Positions 36,801 through 49,939 of a DNA stretch of 64,000 bases are shown one piece after another. This DNA comes from Rallus limicola. Its lineage: Eukaryota > Chordata > Aves > Gruiformes > Rallidae. The stretch's first letter is position 1. Every line of letters begins with the position of its first letter. The position numbers and the translations under genes were made by a program. A model generated the notes under the pieces. That model saw only the letters and a list, made by a program, of their open reading frames with translations. It was not told where the DNA came from and searched no databases. The stretch is from the NCBI GenBank assembly GCA_022605955.1, contig JAKCOZ010000001.1:103634211-103698210 (forward strand). Direction: 5' to 3'.

Positions 36801-38384
36801 CTGGCATGGTTTCTGGAAGAAGAACAGACACATCAGTAACACAATAAATATCCTCAGGCAGGCCTAAGGAAGCTCTGTAGCGTTTTAGTCTTTGATGGCA
36901 GTCACTGTAACGTAATACACATCTTGTGCCAGAGGCCAAGAGCTGGTAGGTTTTCAGAGCGCTCCCACAAATCTTCCGAAGCTGCCAGCCTGGCTGCTCC
37001 TCTGGCTCTGAGCTCTCTTCAGCCTCCGGGGCAGCGCCACTGACTCATACCCAAAGCTTACCTCTTCTTGTGCGTTAAGCCCACCCAGATGCCAGGCAGT
37101 GCCTTGGAGTTAACAAGCCCACCCTCTGCATTGTTCAGTCTCTGCAGTGTGGTTTGGACGGTAAGAGAGATGACATAAGCACACGAGCTGTTTTATAAGG
37201 AAAGCCCCCTGAGCCTGCGATAACATTGCAGAGCATGGAGTCCTCTGCTAGGAAGCGTGTGCAAGTCACCGTCACTCACTAGCAACATCTTATAAATCAC
37301 GCTGAACTCTGTGATGAGGGAGGTGATGGAGGCAATTGCTGCGTGCAAACGGTTTTCACTCACTGCCTACCCAGGTTCCCACATTCCAAACCTTCCAGAG
37401 GAAGGAAAGAGCTTCTCTTTCCACACACAAGAACATATCACCTCTAAAAATAAGAGGGCAGCAACCATTCGCTGTCTTTTATGTGGACACAACATGGTAA
37501 GGAAATAGTCCAGCTCAAGAATCCAGGGTTAGGTACTTTTATGTGAGCCCAGGGATACACAGTTAGACTCATTCTCTAAATGGTCTTTATATATGTGTGG
37601 GCAACCCCCTCAAAGGCACATTCCAAAGTTCAAAGGACACAAAGCTTTCTCCTTGTAAATATCGTAACTGTCAATAGCATGGTTAAAAAAAGGTATCTCC
37701 CAAATCCTGTAGGAGATCCACTTCTGGAGCAACAGCCCACCTATAACACTAAAACTCTTCAAGATCAAAGCAAAGTATTCCAGTTGCAATGCTATTCACA
37801 GATCAATGGGCTATTAACGTAGTTGCTGCACAATAAATCTTTACAAATTTACCATGAAATATCTACATGACTAAATGAGGTGCACTCTAGATGAAACAGA
37901 TGAGTGGAGGCAAGAAAAAGGAAGAACTTTCTTGACATTTCAGTATTAGTCATAGTATTTAATCAAACATGCAAGAAATTTTAGCCAAAGGATCACCATA
38001 TTCAAAGCAAAGTTGTTTGCTCACCAAAAAGCATAAAAGAATAAAAAGAAACGGAAGAAAAAATAGAGTAAAATGTAATTTGGGGCTAGGAGAGCAGCTG
38101 GGGTCAAAGACAGAGAAGGGAAAAGCAGCATCTGGGGAGGCTGAAGCATGCTGGGTTGCTGTTTTTTTCACTTCAACCACAGTGGGAAATTGGTGGCTTC
38201 CAGGGAGCTCCCCTCTTGGGGATTCCTTACAAGCACTGACTCCTTGGGAGGTGCATCTCCTTGGGTTTCCATTCTTACCCATCCAAACCCTTTTCTCATT
38301 CTAAGAAAACTTCAGGCACACACTCAAGCTGTTATTCACCTCATTCATGCTTCAGTATACAAATGTTCCCCCCACATCCTGCAG
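33861..38384. other. intergenic DNA, nothing recognised
   Basis: About 4.5 kb with no gene recognised. The segment 36,950-37,260 is GC-richer, with an AP-1-like TGACTCA at about 37,040, a donor-like GGTAAGAG near 37,158 and a TATA-like TTTTATAAGG near 37,192. It might be a regulatory element, but nothing more specific can be supported. Confidence 0.45.
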
Positions 38385-38487
38385 ATGTGGTGCTTAGGGG
38401 CAGGGTTGGACTTGGCAGTGCTAGGTTAACAGTTGGACTTGAGGATCTTAAAGGTCTTTTCCAACCAAAACATTTCTGTGATTCTGT
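38385..38487 (+). mobile_element. CR1 LINE 3'-end fragment
   Basis: About 100 bases of CR1 3' end in plus orientation: 'ttggacttggcagtgctaggttaac', 'gatcttaaaggtcttttccaacc', then 'tctgtgattctgt' as a worn terminus. Confidence 0.85.
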
Positions 38488-39329
38488 CTGTGTACTGACT
38501 GATATTGAGAGATTTCCATCCCTCCATTCCCTGATCTGGCTGCTCTCTGCGTACCAAGGTGGAAAGGACACTATGCCTGAGGTGAGAGTCTCTGCCCAAA
38601 TTTGTCTTTGTTTCCTCTTGGTGTGAGTCAGACCTATGATATTACAGAGCATCTATGAACAGCACTTTAGCAATGCAGAATGCATCTGCACATTTGGTGA
38701 TGGGTCTTATATTTGTTTGCAGCCTTCCCAACTGTGCCTTTTAGATCACCACCTTCTTCCAGATTTGTGCTAAAAGCTTATGCCAGCAAACTCACATTTG
38801 AATTTGGCCTATTAAAATGTAAACCATCGGATGGCACATGTTCAGCTGGCACAATACACTCTTACTTTCCTGAAAGTACTCAACAAAAATACTTTCCAGA
38901 GATAAAGCAGTCATCCTGAAATATTATCAGTGCTATGACGCTGCACCTCCTCTGATAAGTTAAGTTTATCCTCATTGGGAAAATGCTCGATTTTCTCCAA
39001 CGCCTCTTTGTTCAACTCTGTGACCTGTTCTGTCAGAGTGTGAGACTGGGATGCACACATGGAATGCGAGAAGAGACGGGTGCAATTTTTTCAAGGACAA
39101 TATTTTTCAATCCAAGCAGGATTTGGCTTTTAACAACAACATATGCTGCAGCAAATGTTCTTTTCTGTCAATGCAATTCATTATCAGATGAAATTTCCAA
39201 ATGAAATATTTAAACAATGACAGAAATTCTAAATATTTAATTTAGAAGTCTCACTAGCGAAAGTTAAAAAAGAAGTTGTTAAATAAAATGCCAGCATTTT
39301 CTCCATGCTATCTATTTTAAAAGCCAAAA
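38488..39329. other. intergenic DNA, nothing recognised
   Basis: No recognisable gene or repeat in these roughly 840 bases. Confidence 0.5.
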
Positions 39330-39451
39330 CTCTCCCTGTCCTTATCTGGACTTCTAAGCCTCTCAATATATATTTTCTACCCTGTCCAGCTGAAAAGGGG
39401 AGTGATAGACCAACTTTGGTGGGCATCTGGCCTCCAGTCAGGGTCAAATCC
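39330..39451 (+). mobile_element. ERVL-type LTR 3' fragment
   Basis: Matches the last ~125 bases of the LTR at 31.1-32.0 kb closely: 'tctccctgtccttatctgga', 'cctctcaatatatattttct', 'gctgaaaaggggagtgatag' and 'ggtgggcatctggcctccag'. It stops at 'gggtcaaatc' just before the expected LTR end. The 5' part is missing, and a CR1 fragment follows within about 25 bases. Confidence 0.8.
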
Positions 39452-39475
39452 CTGCAGCAACCTGAAGAAGTGTGT

Positions 39476-39566
39476 CAATGTGAACCTCATGAGGTTCAAA
39501 AAGGCCAAGTACAAAATAATCTTTAAAGGCCTCTTCCAACCCAAACTATTCCATGATTTTATGATT
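39476..39566 (+). mobile_element. CR1 LINE fragment with internal deletion
   Basis: Two separate pieces of CR1 are joined. The first (39,476-39,515) carries the coding-region block around 'tgaacctcatgaggttcaaaa' and 'ggccaagt'. The second (39,516-39,566) is the 3' terminus with 'aaaggcctcttccaaccc' and 'ccatgattttatgatta'. The sequence normally between them is gone. Confidence 0.75.
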
Positions 39567-40168
39567 ATTCTCAATATATCAAATTATATATAAAGCCAAA
39601 ATGTGGAAATAATCTATTAAAATAAACGCTTTGAATGTATGTCCAGTCTCTCTCTTCAATAGCCCAAGTGAGACTGAGCAGTAGAGTTTCAACTCCATCA
39701 AATACTGTTACTGATCAGTTATTACAAAGTTTCTCCAAGTGCTAAATGGGATCCTGCTCCCACCCCTCTTGAGGACATATGCACAACTCCCATTGCCCTA
39801 TTTTAATGCAAGCATTTTTTATTTCCAAAGAAAGTAAAGCAAGATGCCTCTCAAGTTTTGACCAGAGGACAGGCTGGATTATTTTTGTCCTTGCACAAGT
39901 TGCCTGGCTAGTGTAGGCCTCCACAGAAAAAAACTGTGACAGTGACATGTGAAGCGATCTCTTTAAGCGCACCACACACCAATGTTGTCATCCACGGAGC
40001 ATGCTCCAAAAGGCATTGCATCCTCTCCTCTTGAATGCCCAGGGACTGGTGGGTTGTGTGGAAGTGACCTCCAGCACAATGCCAGGGCAAGCTGAGTTCC
40101 CTCCAACATAGACGATGAACCCATACCAAGAGTCATCGAAGTGGGTGCTTCATGTGTCTTTGCCTCCA
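39567..40168. other. intergenic DNA, nothing recognised
   Basis: About 600 bases between a CR1 fragment and an LTR, with no recognisable gene. Confidence 0.45.
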
Positions 40169-40548
40169 TGTCATGGTTTAACCCCAGGCAGCGACAAAGC
40201 ACCCTGCAGCTGCTTGCTCACTCCTTCCCCGCAGTGGGACAGAAAGGAGAATCAAGAAACATAAAACTCATGGGTTGAGATAAAAAACTTTAATAGGACA
40301 GCAAAGAATGAGATTATGATGATGATGATACTAAGAATAATACACAAAACAAGTGATGCACAATGCAATCGCTTGCCACCTGTTGGTTGATGTACAGTCC
40401 ATCATCAAGCATCAATCACACCCCAAAACAACTTTCCCCAAGCTTTCATACTAGGCATGATATCATATGGCATGGTATATCCCTTGGGCCAGTTGAGGTC
40501 ATCTGTCCTGTCCATGTCCCCTCCCAGCTTCTTGGGGATCCCCAGCAT
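40169..40548 (-). mobile_element. truncated avian endogenous-retrovirus LTR
   Basis: The plus-strand start TGTCATGGTTTAACCCC is, on the minus strand, the 3' end of an abundant avian LTR. Its other landmarks follow in order: 'ctgcttgctcactcc', 'ctcatgggttgagataaa', an ATG-repeat run near 40,312-40,331, 'acaagtgatgcacaatgcaa', 'catgatatcatatgg' and 'tcccctcccagcttcttgggg'. The 5' part is absent beyond about 40,548 and no internal viral genes are present. The region that would be the TATA box on the minus strand is altered. I do not assign a class with confidence. Confidence 0.75.
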
Positions 40549-43500
40549 TTCAGGATTTGATTTAATTAATACGATATTTTTCACACCCAAATTCTTAAGT
40601 CTGCCCTTGAAACATGAAAGGGAAAGGAGCTGTGTTAAGGTCAGTGTCAGTAATAGGTTACCCCTTCTAATCAATATCAAAGCATTAAACTACACTTTAT
40701 AGGCATAAATGGCACCCAAAATGTCAAGTTCAGCGATGTTTAAGAGACAGCAATCTGTCTGGCTGCTTCACACAGTTCTCACCTCAGTAGTATCTGAGCA
40801 TCTTCCAGTTTATGGCAATGTCAGATACCCCTCAATTAAACATGACAATACCTAGCACTTGTCAACAGACCTTGTCAGCGAGTAAGCACATTACAAATAT
40901 TAATTAGGCTTTGTGATACTTATCGGATGTTCAGTGACAAAAAGCCACTAATGCAGTTACAGCTGTCCAGATGTCAGAAAATTATGTATGTGGTCCACAC
41001 GTCTAAATTTCAGTTTTCTGTTACATTGTGGTTACCATCCTTTTCAGGGACAGAGGAGTCTCTTTTCTTCTGTGCTTTCCTGAAATACATACCTGCACTG
41101 TCAGCATTTCCAGCTCATTTTCCTTTCCCGTTAAATCATCAGCAATTTAGAAGCCATTAGGATATAAAAATTGCTTACTGGCTGCCTGGTCTCTGAACAC
41201 GTTGGTGAAACAGACTTTCAAGCCCGTACATGGGGGTAGGGAGCAGTGCTGTGCTACTCTTAAAAGTTTCTGCTGATTCAGGTTTGAAGTGCTACAGGGT
41301 GCCTGTAAATCAGAGTTAGTGGCTGGTGAGCTCCCTCCTTATGTGCCAGGGCATGGGGCATGCACACAGAGAGTAGGAGGGCATATGTCTGGAGGCAATA
41401 GCTAGTATCTCTTAAGAAAACTAATGGGCCAAAAAGTCTGCACACAGGTCAGCCCGTAAATGTGTAGTAACCCATTGGGATGTGACTATGAGTCAAGTTG
41501 GTTTTGAATAAGGCATCCAACAGGGCAAGCTTGAAGCAACCCAAGCCCTTGAGGGCAAGATCAGAGGCATCACTTGCTTGCTGCCTTTCCATGCAGACAC
41601 ATTGGTAGAATCCATTGTGGGTTGGGGTCTCTTTTTTTCGTTTTTTGGATTGGTTTTGTTTGATCTGATTTTGATTTCAATGTCTTTGGACTTTTGGGCA
41701 AAAGGGGAAGAAAGCCTTAAGGACCATGTGCTGAAACAGCTCCAGGTTTGGAATACCTCCCTTGTTCTGACTGTTTCAAGGCAGCCGGCAGCTTCAGGAC
41801 AATGTGAGGTTGTACATTGCACCATTTAGAGAAGTCAGCCTCTGACTTTACTTTTATCCAAGACAGAATAGCATTCCCTTCCAATCCCAAAGAAATGAGA
41901 CTGAAGAGCATGCCTCTGCAGCAGTGATTTAAGCCAACATTTTGCCTTTGCTGTACAAGAGCCTGGAAGGTCTCCCGCAGTCACTTACAGCTGTTCCTGG
42001 CGTCCCGCTGCAGCCTGAGACTCCCATACTGAGAGAAGGAGTTTGCTCAAGTCCATGAGGACAGAGCTGAGACTCTCCTGCCAAGGAAGGGATAGGGTAA
42101 GGTGAAGGGCAAAGCCATGAGAAAAGCCTGGGAAAGCAAGCTTGGGGCATCTGGCCATTCCCACCACCCCGCTGATGGCCGCTACCAGCTCGACCAATAA
42201 CTGCCCTCCAGACACAATATCCAATGCTTTTTCCATGAATGTCCAATCAGCAAAACCAGTGCCAGCAATCCCCAGCTGGGCTTTCCCACTGATGTCCCTC
42301 ATGCAGCCAGGAGCTGCCCTGTGCCTGGGAGCGTGACATGAAGGTGACCTGGAGAGCAACCAGCTCGGAACTGGGCTAGCTTGGCTGAGCTGATGGGGCT
42401 TGGGACCTTGCAGGGCTTAAGAGTCTGATTAAACAAAGTGCTACTGGCCATGGCAATGAATGTCTCTGCCATCACAAATAATTAACTTGGTAAAAAAAAA
42501 AAACCCTGATAACTCATTTACCAGGTTCAGACACTGTGTCTTTGGGAAAGATTGGCTTAAAACATGAGCAAATACTTAAGAGGCCCCACTCTACACACCC
42601 TGAACTACATTGTGTACTTATGTTGGATAGTTTAAATAAGAATTTTGCATCAGGATTTTTAGAATTTATTCTAGATTATTGGATCCTAAACCTTTAATAA
42701 CTGCACCCATTTGCACACAACCATTTAATACAAAACAAATTTTCTATCAGTGCTTTTGCTGGGCTCTTCGAAGGTGTTTTATTGCAGCTGTAAAAATTAC
42801 TATATGCTTTAAAGTTGGACCATCAGATTAGTGCTTTACAAATAAAAATTTCTATGCCTCAGAATGTTACATCCCAAGTCTAACAGCCATTTACTATCAA
42901 ATAACAATTATATAATCATTTTTTCTGGCAACACTAACTAACAAATACCATTCACATTATTAAAAAAAAAAAAGTACTATTCCTAAAATAATTTTCCTGA
43001 GCAGTTAAAAAAATTAGGTACCTTTTGACCAAGAGCTTCATACAAAAATCAATAGCCTTGGCTTCCATCCAGGAATTAAAGATGCAATAGGTAACGGCTG
43101 GAAAAAACATATTAAACAGCTTCCTGGTCCCAGGGACACTAAAGGCAAATTCTCATCTATCTTGGTCTTGGATTTCTGCAACAAAGGTATGAAGCATGTG
43201 CTGTTGCACCAGGATTTGCCCTCGATGGGAAAGGTCTGTACAACTACAACTCTGTTCTTGTGAAAAGCCGGCCAGGTCAAACATCTTGCAATGGTGCCTT
43301 CTGCAGCACTGCCCTCGCTAAGCCACGGGCACTGCGTCAGCTGTATGGACACTACACCAACGAATGCGATACAGATGGCTGAAGGGGAAAGAAAATTATG
43401 GGCAAGGATTCAGTGTGATGGCAAGCACACCTCTTTAGTTATAATCCCTTCCCTTCCTTCCCCTGCACTGTCCCAAATAATCCTTATCTAAATATTTCGT

Positions 43501-45812
43501 TCTGAAACTATGCTGCCTCTTTATCTTTTTACACCATGTTTTTTTTTGTATTTGATCTTAATCTTCTTCTATTTAGCTTGTTCAGCCTCTGGCCTTTTAA
43601 CATGTAAGGATTTTCTTTCTGCAGAAATTTCCCATAAGAAGTAGTGGGGGGAGTATTTCTGTGCGTAAATAGGATCTAATGTTATATGTGAGTGGAATAA
43701 AAAAAGAAAGATATTTTAGCATGAATTAATTTTCCTAAGAGTTAAAGACAAGTCACGTATTTTTTTCCTCTTAATGATATTTTCCATAGGACGAAGGCAT
43801 GCTGAAGGCAGTGCAGTGAAATTACAGCAATTTACAACATTGCAGCGCATCAGATCTCCAGCCTGCTGTCTTAGGAGTGTGCCTCCAGCTCCCATAAACA
43901 GCTCTGGAGCGCTTTGGAGGAAACATTTACTTTATAATTTCACCACAAACTAGAAAGTCAATGTCAGCTATAGTGTTGCTAAATTATTCCCCCCTCACAA
44001 AAGCAGCTGTGAGAGAACATTATCTTTACAGACCTCAAACACACCTTTTTTTTTTGTTACAAATTCTCTTTTAAGTTTGTGGATGGATATTAATTCTCAT
44101 TAACCCAAAATGCCTCTGAATGTGCTTCCAGTCATATGACAACCAAGACTTTGTATTTTTCTATTGCCACTTGAGACTCTTCTGGTGGATGAGGAACTCC
44201 TTTCTAGAGCTGAAGTCGGAACATTGCTGGCACTTCATCACTGTGCCTTTTGGAACAGGAGCAGAATCCTGGTTCTTGTGGCTTCCCCTCTCTGCTGTAA
44301 GGCCATTGCCACGGGAGCCTGCGTATCAGACCAGCTTTCCTTTTGCTCACATACTTCAGAGCAAGGATTGGGATAAAAAAATCTAGGTGTGAACACACAC
44401 ATGTCCCCCCTTCTTTAGCAACTGTGTATTTACAGTGAGGCTACAGAAAAGAAAAAAAAAACAAACCCAACCATAAAACCTTACTTGGAATATGTCTGCA
44501 TTGCCATAGAGCTGCAACTATAGAGTGTGTATGTTGACCTGGGCTGCCACATGTAGTGACTGACATGTAAGCACAGCCTTGAGTATGGAATGATATGGCT
44601 CAGATTCAGACTGGGAGCTCATACTGGAGCCCAAGCTGCTGACAGGCCATTACTGCCGTTACTTTTGCTAGCTAAGTAAAAAGCTGGGATGTGTCCTAGT
44701 GCTTTAATCACATTTTTATTTGAGCAGAGATAGCAATTATTGCACAGAATTATCTGCAAAAGCTGTGCAAAATATTTATAGTGAGTGATGAGTCCTCGGG
44801 CTTATGTTTCCAGGAACTTGGCCTCAGGTCTACAGGCTTCATAATTTGAAGTGAAACCTCCTCCCACTTGGCCACCCTCACACACCATGCTGCCTGAAGT
44901 TTTCTAAACCCAGATAGCAAATGAAGACACTGGGGTCAGGCACAGCTAAGAGAGGGAGGAAAAAATCTGCTGTAATGAATTCAAGCCTGGATATTTATTT
45001 TTTTGTCCTCTTGTTAAACACCCAAACAGACCCACACAGGATGTTTGCTTCCATCCAAGTCAGACTGCGGGATTTAATTAGCTGAAAGCTCCACAAATTG
45101 AGCCCTGCTGAGTTTGCAGTGCTGTGGTTATAACCTAAGTTTTAAAGGAGACAGAAATTGCCATAGGACATCTAATTAAGTCCTGGATCAAAGTAAAATG
45201 GTGAACACCTGAGTTCAGGTGATAATATCATCAATTTATATTTTTTTTTAAGTGCTATGAAAACTGTTATTGTTGTTCTAGGGTCTCTTTGAACTGCTGA
45301 AGTGTTGCATTCCTGCAGAGAAGCACAAACATGCCACTAACGTAGAAGTAAGCATCGAGCATATTCAAGGTGAGACAGCGTGTCGCATTCTTAAGAATGT
45401 TGTGGTCGCTTTTTGAAAAGGTATCTAATGTCTTGGCAAACTCATTTAGCAGTTGCCTTTGCTTTCCCTTTCTTGTATGAAAGATGAATATAGAAGTCTC
45501 AGAAATGGTGATGCTGCATGAATATCCTGTTTTAATAAGCAGATCTTCACGTTGTCAAATGTGGCTGGTGGGATTTAATGTTTCTTCTTTAGAATTAATA
45601 ACGTGGTTAATTTTACCAGTCTGCTCTTAAAACACACCGTCACTTACTGGTTGAGGGCCAGAGCGAGGTCCTGATCCTTTATGACTATGATGAAAACTTG
45701 CACCATTGCCTGGTGTGGAAGGACACAGTGAGCCCACCCCGCAGCATTGCTGTTCCTGAAGTCAGCCCTGGCAAGTAAGCCTGTTCCCAGGAACTGCTCC
45801 CTCTGCTCACCG
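40549..45812. other. intergenic DNA, no gene recognised
   Basis: About 5.3 kb. The segment 41,930-42,370 is GC-richer and has a minus-strand ATG frame (41,985-42,302, 105 codons) that I cannot link to any family. Other frames, such as 43,038-43,352 minus, also lack recognisable motifs. Several A- or T-runs occur (42,491, 42,961, 44,450). Confidence 0.45.
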
Positions 45813-46355
45813 ATGGCCTTGCCCTCTTCTCCCTACACAGTGGCCTCCAGCTTCCCCGTGTCGCTCTCTGCAGCCCTGGGTCCTTTGGTGCCATCGCTCC
45901 CCATGGTGCACTGGGCTGAAGCCATGAGTGTAAAGGCTATTGCTTTGGGAAACTTTGTAAGCAGGGTCCTTTCCCAGAAGAGAAGAGCCCCAAAAGTCTG
46001 TTTTAAGAGAGGCATGCTGCTTTGTTTGTTTGTTTCTTTTGCCTTCTCCCGGCTTGGTTCCTCAGGGAACCGCCTTATAGCCTCTCAGCTCTTGGGAATC
46101 CAGCTGTCTCCTGATTACAAGGCTGGCTGTCCTCCTAATTTCCCAATGCACTATTTATCCTGTCTCTGCTGCTTTGGACAGCAGCACCCGCTCCCCCATT
46201 CGTTCCGCATAGGTGTTCAGTACATGGAGGGAGAAATTCCCACCAGGACCCTGAAAGGGCTGCTCTGGGAATTCCTGCCACCAGAACCCACAATGTCACC
46301 TCTTATTGCCATTGTCACCCTATTATTTTGTGTGCTTACTGTATACATATTTTAA
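45813..46355 (+). other. unassigned open frame, doubtful as a gene
   Basis: An uninterrupted ATG frame of 180 codons with a favourable start context (CCGATGG). The predicted product is rich in Ser, Pro, Leu and Cys and ends in about 19 hydrophobic residues that could pass for a C-terminal membrane anchor. I recognise no family, and there is no clear splice structure or TATA box beside it. It could be a chance open frame in a moderately GC-rich stretch, so it is not called as a gene. Confidence 0.12.
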
Positions 46356-49300
46356 TTATAATCTGCTATGTTTTGTCTTTCAAACAGCCTTGACTTGAGA
46401 AAAAAGGTTGGAAAGCCAAGTAAGAACAGAGGAGTCCCTAGGCTTCAGCCCCAGGGTATAACCTGGCTAAGTGTACCCTAAGTGAAAGGTAGCTCAAGAA
46501 TTTGAGGCTCATTTCCATCTGTGTATGCCACAAATTTTAACACAGAATCTCACAGAAGGCTGATGCATGACTGCAGCACTGCATCATGCCAGCTATTGTT
46601 ATATTTGCTTCAGGGAAACCATTGAATTTGTATGGATGTAGGTTTGTCATAACATAAAGGAAAATTAGGTACATGATCACTGATGTTCTGGTCAGTACTG
46701 TAATTTTTTTAATAAAGTGTGATTTGTCTTCCAGTGCTTTGCTTTTTGAGCGCTCATAGCTCTTTGTGCCAACTGCATGTCACTTCTGCCCTGTTGTCAT
46801 TTCACACCCACTCTGCATTAGAGCCAGCAGCTAGACAGAGGGGTGGCAGGGAAGAACAACCCCTTTGAAAACAGGGGAATGCCTGTTCCTCTGACACCAC
46901 CAGACTGAAGGTCACAGGTGAGTGAAGGTTACACCAGCCTTGGGGGCAGGGGGAGCGGTGGGATGGTCCCTTCTCCAGCTTTGTCCTTCCTGTAACTGCA
47001 GGACCAGCAGCACTGGGTAGAGCAGAGGGGCTCCCCTCTCCCTTTTCTTGGAAAATCACCTCTTTCCAAAGGGACCTTAACCAAAGCCCAGACAAAAGCA
47101 TTGAGCCATGTCCACCCCATGAACATCCAGCAACGGTCATAGCGAGACAGAGCCATCAGTGTGCCACATGGCAGTAGGTTCTGGTTTAGGCTATAAAATG
47201 TGGCTGAAGCCATGGGAAGAAAAATGCCTCCTTCTGGGAGCACGTAGGGCTGTGCACAGGCCCAGACTCTGTGGGGCATCACGTGCCAAATGCCACTCTG
47301 TCCTTCTAGGAGCAGCTGCGGGGTAGAGTGAAGGTGCATGTACGCTGGGACGTTAGAAACAACTCCGAGCCTAATGACTGTTTTAGTGGTGACCTGGAGC
47401 CCACAGGAAAGCAGGAGGAGCACGCTGAATGTGCTCTCTGGTTGATTACCACCCGTTGTCAGAAATAAAGCAAGTCAAAAGAATTGTTAAACCCTGCTGC
47501 GGTTTCAGGGACCAAGCCTGCCAAACAAATAATTCTGCTGCTTGTTGTTAACGTGTCCCAGAAATGTGAAACAAAAGGTACAAGCGATATGTTGCTCCCC
47601 TCTCTAATTTTAAACGTGGTTCTGCAGACAAGATGTTCCTTACCACAAACTCATTACAAAACAGCAACAATAGAGAGGGAAAGCAAAATAAAAACTCCAC
47701 AACTCCCTGGGGAAGTACAATCCATTTCTAACCTTTTCTTTTTCCTTTTTTCCCTGTTATGTGCAAATAACCAGCACTGGAGGGTAAGCAGACAGAGCAG
47801 AACTACATGCTATTGCCAAGCAGTGGTTAAAAGAAGAAAGGCTGATGTGAGGTTACACTGTTCTCCAGTGCATTGTGCAGGAGAGGGAAAGAATGACAGC
47901 AGAGGTGGGAAGAATTACCACTGCTTTCATAAAAGATGGACAATTGGTTCTCTGAATTATGGAAAGATCCAGCTTAAATATAATAATTAGCACAGAATGG
48001 AAATGGAAGTTACTTTCATAACAAACAGCAATTACTGAGGACGCCTGATTTTAGAAGCGAATGTGAGTTTGTAATGAATAGGGAACTATGGAGCGGATGT
48101 ACAGAAAGCAATTCAATCAGCCCAGGGATGTAAGGGGCCATGGTCAACTCTAGTTGGCGTGGTGGAATACAAACCACATGCATTAAAATACCAATAAAGG
48201 AAACAATGGAGCCATTCAAAACATAGGCTAAGAGTTAGTCACTGTGTATTTCTCCAGACTGCGTGGTGCCGCCAAATCAAAAGCTATTCATTCCAGTCAC
48301 TTAGGAAGTCAAAACTAAAAGAAATGAGTTGTCCGAATGCTGGAAATGCAGGAAGGCCTGAAGTCCTCCATAAAGATGACAGTCACCCAAAATTGCCCAG
48401 CCCTCATGGGACATGGAGGGGAAGGGGAACCACATATGATGTAACTTCTGTATCTGCAGCAGAAAAGAACAAAAAAACAGAAAGAAAAGGCTTATTGCTT
48501 GAGAAAAATTAGAAATGCAGGAATTTCTAAGGAAAGCAGAGGAAAAGTGGCAATGAGGAGAGGCAAGGCCATAGGTGGGAAGGAGGCAAGGCTTTGCAGA
48601 AAGGGAGGCGGGGGTTAAATCTTCAGGTGAAGAGCAGAATAAGGAAGAAAGCAGAAAAACCCAGGGAGCCACAGAAGGGGAGGAGGAGGTGGGTGGTGCT
48701 CTCAAATGTTCCAAAATCCTGACAACGTTCATTAGTCTTGCCCTGAGATTTTTGGACTCGGTCCATCTGTCTCTTAATAGTGATCAGCTATGTATCATCT
48801 TCAAGCACCTGCAGAAACATTAATCCTAACACCAGTCTTCTCAGGTAGATTTGTAATGTTATTGTCATCTCCTATAAATAGGACTACAGAAAGATGAGAA
48901 ATGAGACCAGGCAGAAGGTCTTAAGCTTTGTCTAAACAAGGTGTCAAGTGGTGTTTTAATTCATACCTGATAACCCTGGAGGATTTCTGCACCTTTTTTC
49001 CCAGTAGGAACAAGTCCAGGCAAGCCACACTTTCTCCTCTGTCTTCTCAGCATAAATATATAGACGAAAATTGCAATTAATAGCTGAGGAGGAAGGATCA
49101 GTCTTTATAATATGGAGGTAAAGAAAGAACTTAATGAAGGTGTATCAATCTGATGGAGGGCAAATACCAAGGAGGAGAGGGGAATGCCTCTCTGGAGCCA
49201 GGGGTGTGTGATACAGCAGGGTTATTGCAGACCAGACTGTGAAAGGGAGAATTAAGAGCTGTCCTTCAATTGCAGGAGAATGTCTTTGAGATTGGAGGCC

Positions 49301-49939
49301 CACTGCAATATCTTTTCTGCAGGAGTTGCTGATGAGGAAGACTGACTTCCTCACTCGCAGCTGAGACGTGGGCAGCAGCGGAACTCACACTTTCATCCAA
49401 ATATTTCACTGAATTTCCCCCAAGTGCTTTTAATATCTCATCGTTTTCATTGTGAGTTGATTTGATTTTCTTTTAGTGCCACCAGCTGCTCCACACACAA
49501 AAACAGTTGGCTGTGAACTTCGAAGTTTAACAATGATTTTCACTGCAGTTTCATGCCAGGCTTCTGACAGAAGAAGATGGAGAAGGGAAAGTAGCATATT
49601 AGGGACACACTTCTCTTCCATCTGTCCTGGAAAGGTCCCCTTCAGGTACAACACATTCTTCTGTGCGCATAACTACAGACATAACCCATCAGACCACAGT
49701 TTCACCTAGTCACCTGCCCTGTTTCCAAAGCAGCTAGTGGCCAAGTGATGTAGTTGTATAAGTGTGTGCCAGGTGTTATCCTTCCCTAGGATATTCCCAG
49801 AAGTTTCCCTTGTGCAATTTTCAGCTTAGAGTCTTTTCAGTATTTTTGTATTTAATAGCCCTCGGTGGTTTTTGCTCCCAGTTGTTTGCCCAGTAAGACT
49901 CTGAGGCAATGTAAGCAGCTATAAGGCTGTGCAGCTCGT
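46356..49939. other. intergenic DNA, nothing recognised
   Basis: About 3.6 kb. Minus-strand frames at 46,929-47,423 and 48,301-48,732 are open, but begin on non-ATG codons or cross purine-rich low-complexity sequence (48,480-48,700). I see no supported gene or repeat family. Confidence 0.45.

Noticed and set aside
46929..47423. A minus-strand frame with an 'LSRYDR' stretch resembling the DRY region of a G-protein-coupled receptor.
   Set aside because: It starts on GTG, lacks a plausible run of seven membrane segments and shows no other receptor landmarks.
47484..47990. A 168-codon plus-strand frame.
   Set aside because: It begins with TTG, has no motif and sits in AT-rich intergenic DNA.
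48301..48732. A 143-codon minus-strand frame.
   Set aside because: It crosses purine-rich low-complexity DNA, giving a Ser/Phe/Leu-biased product without family features.
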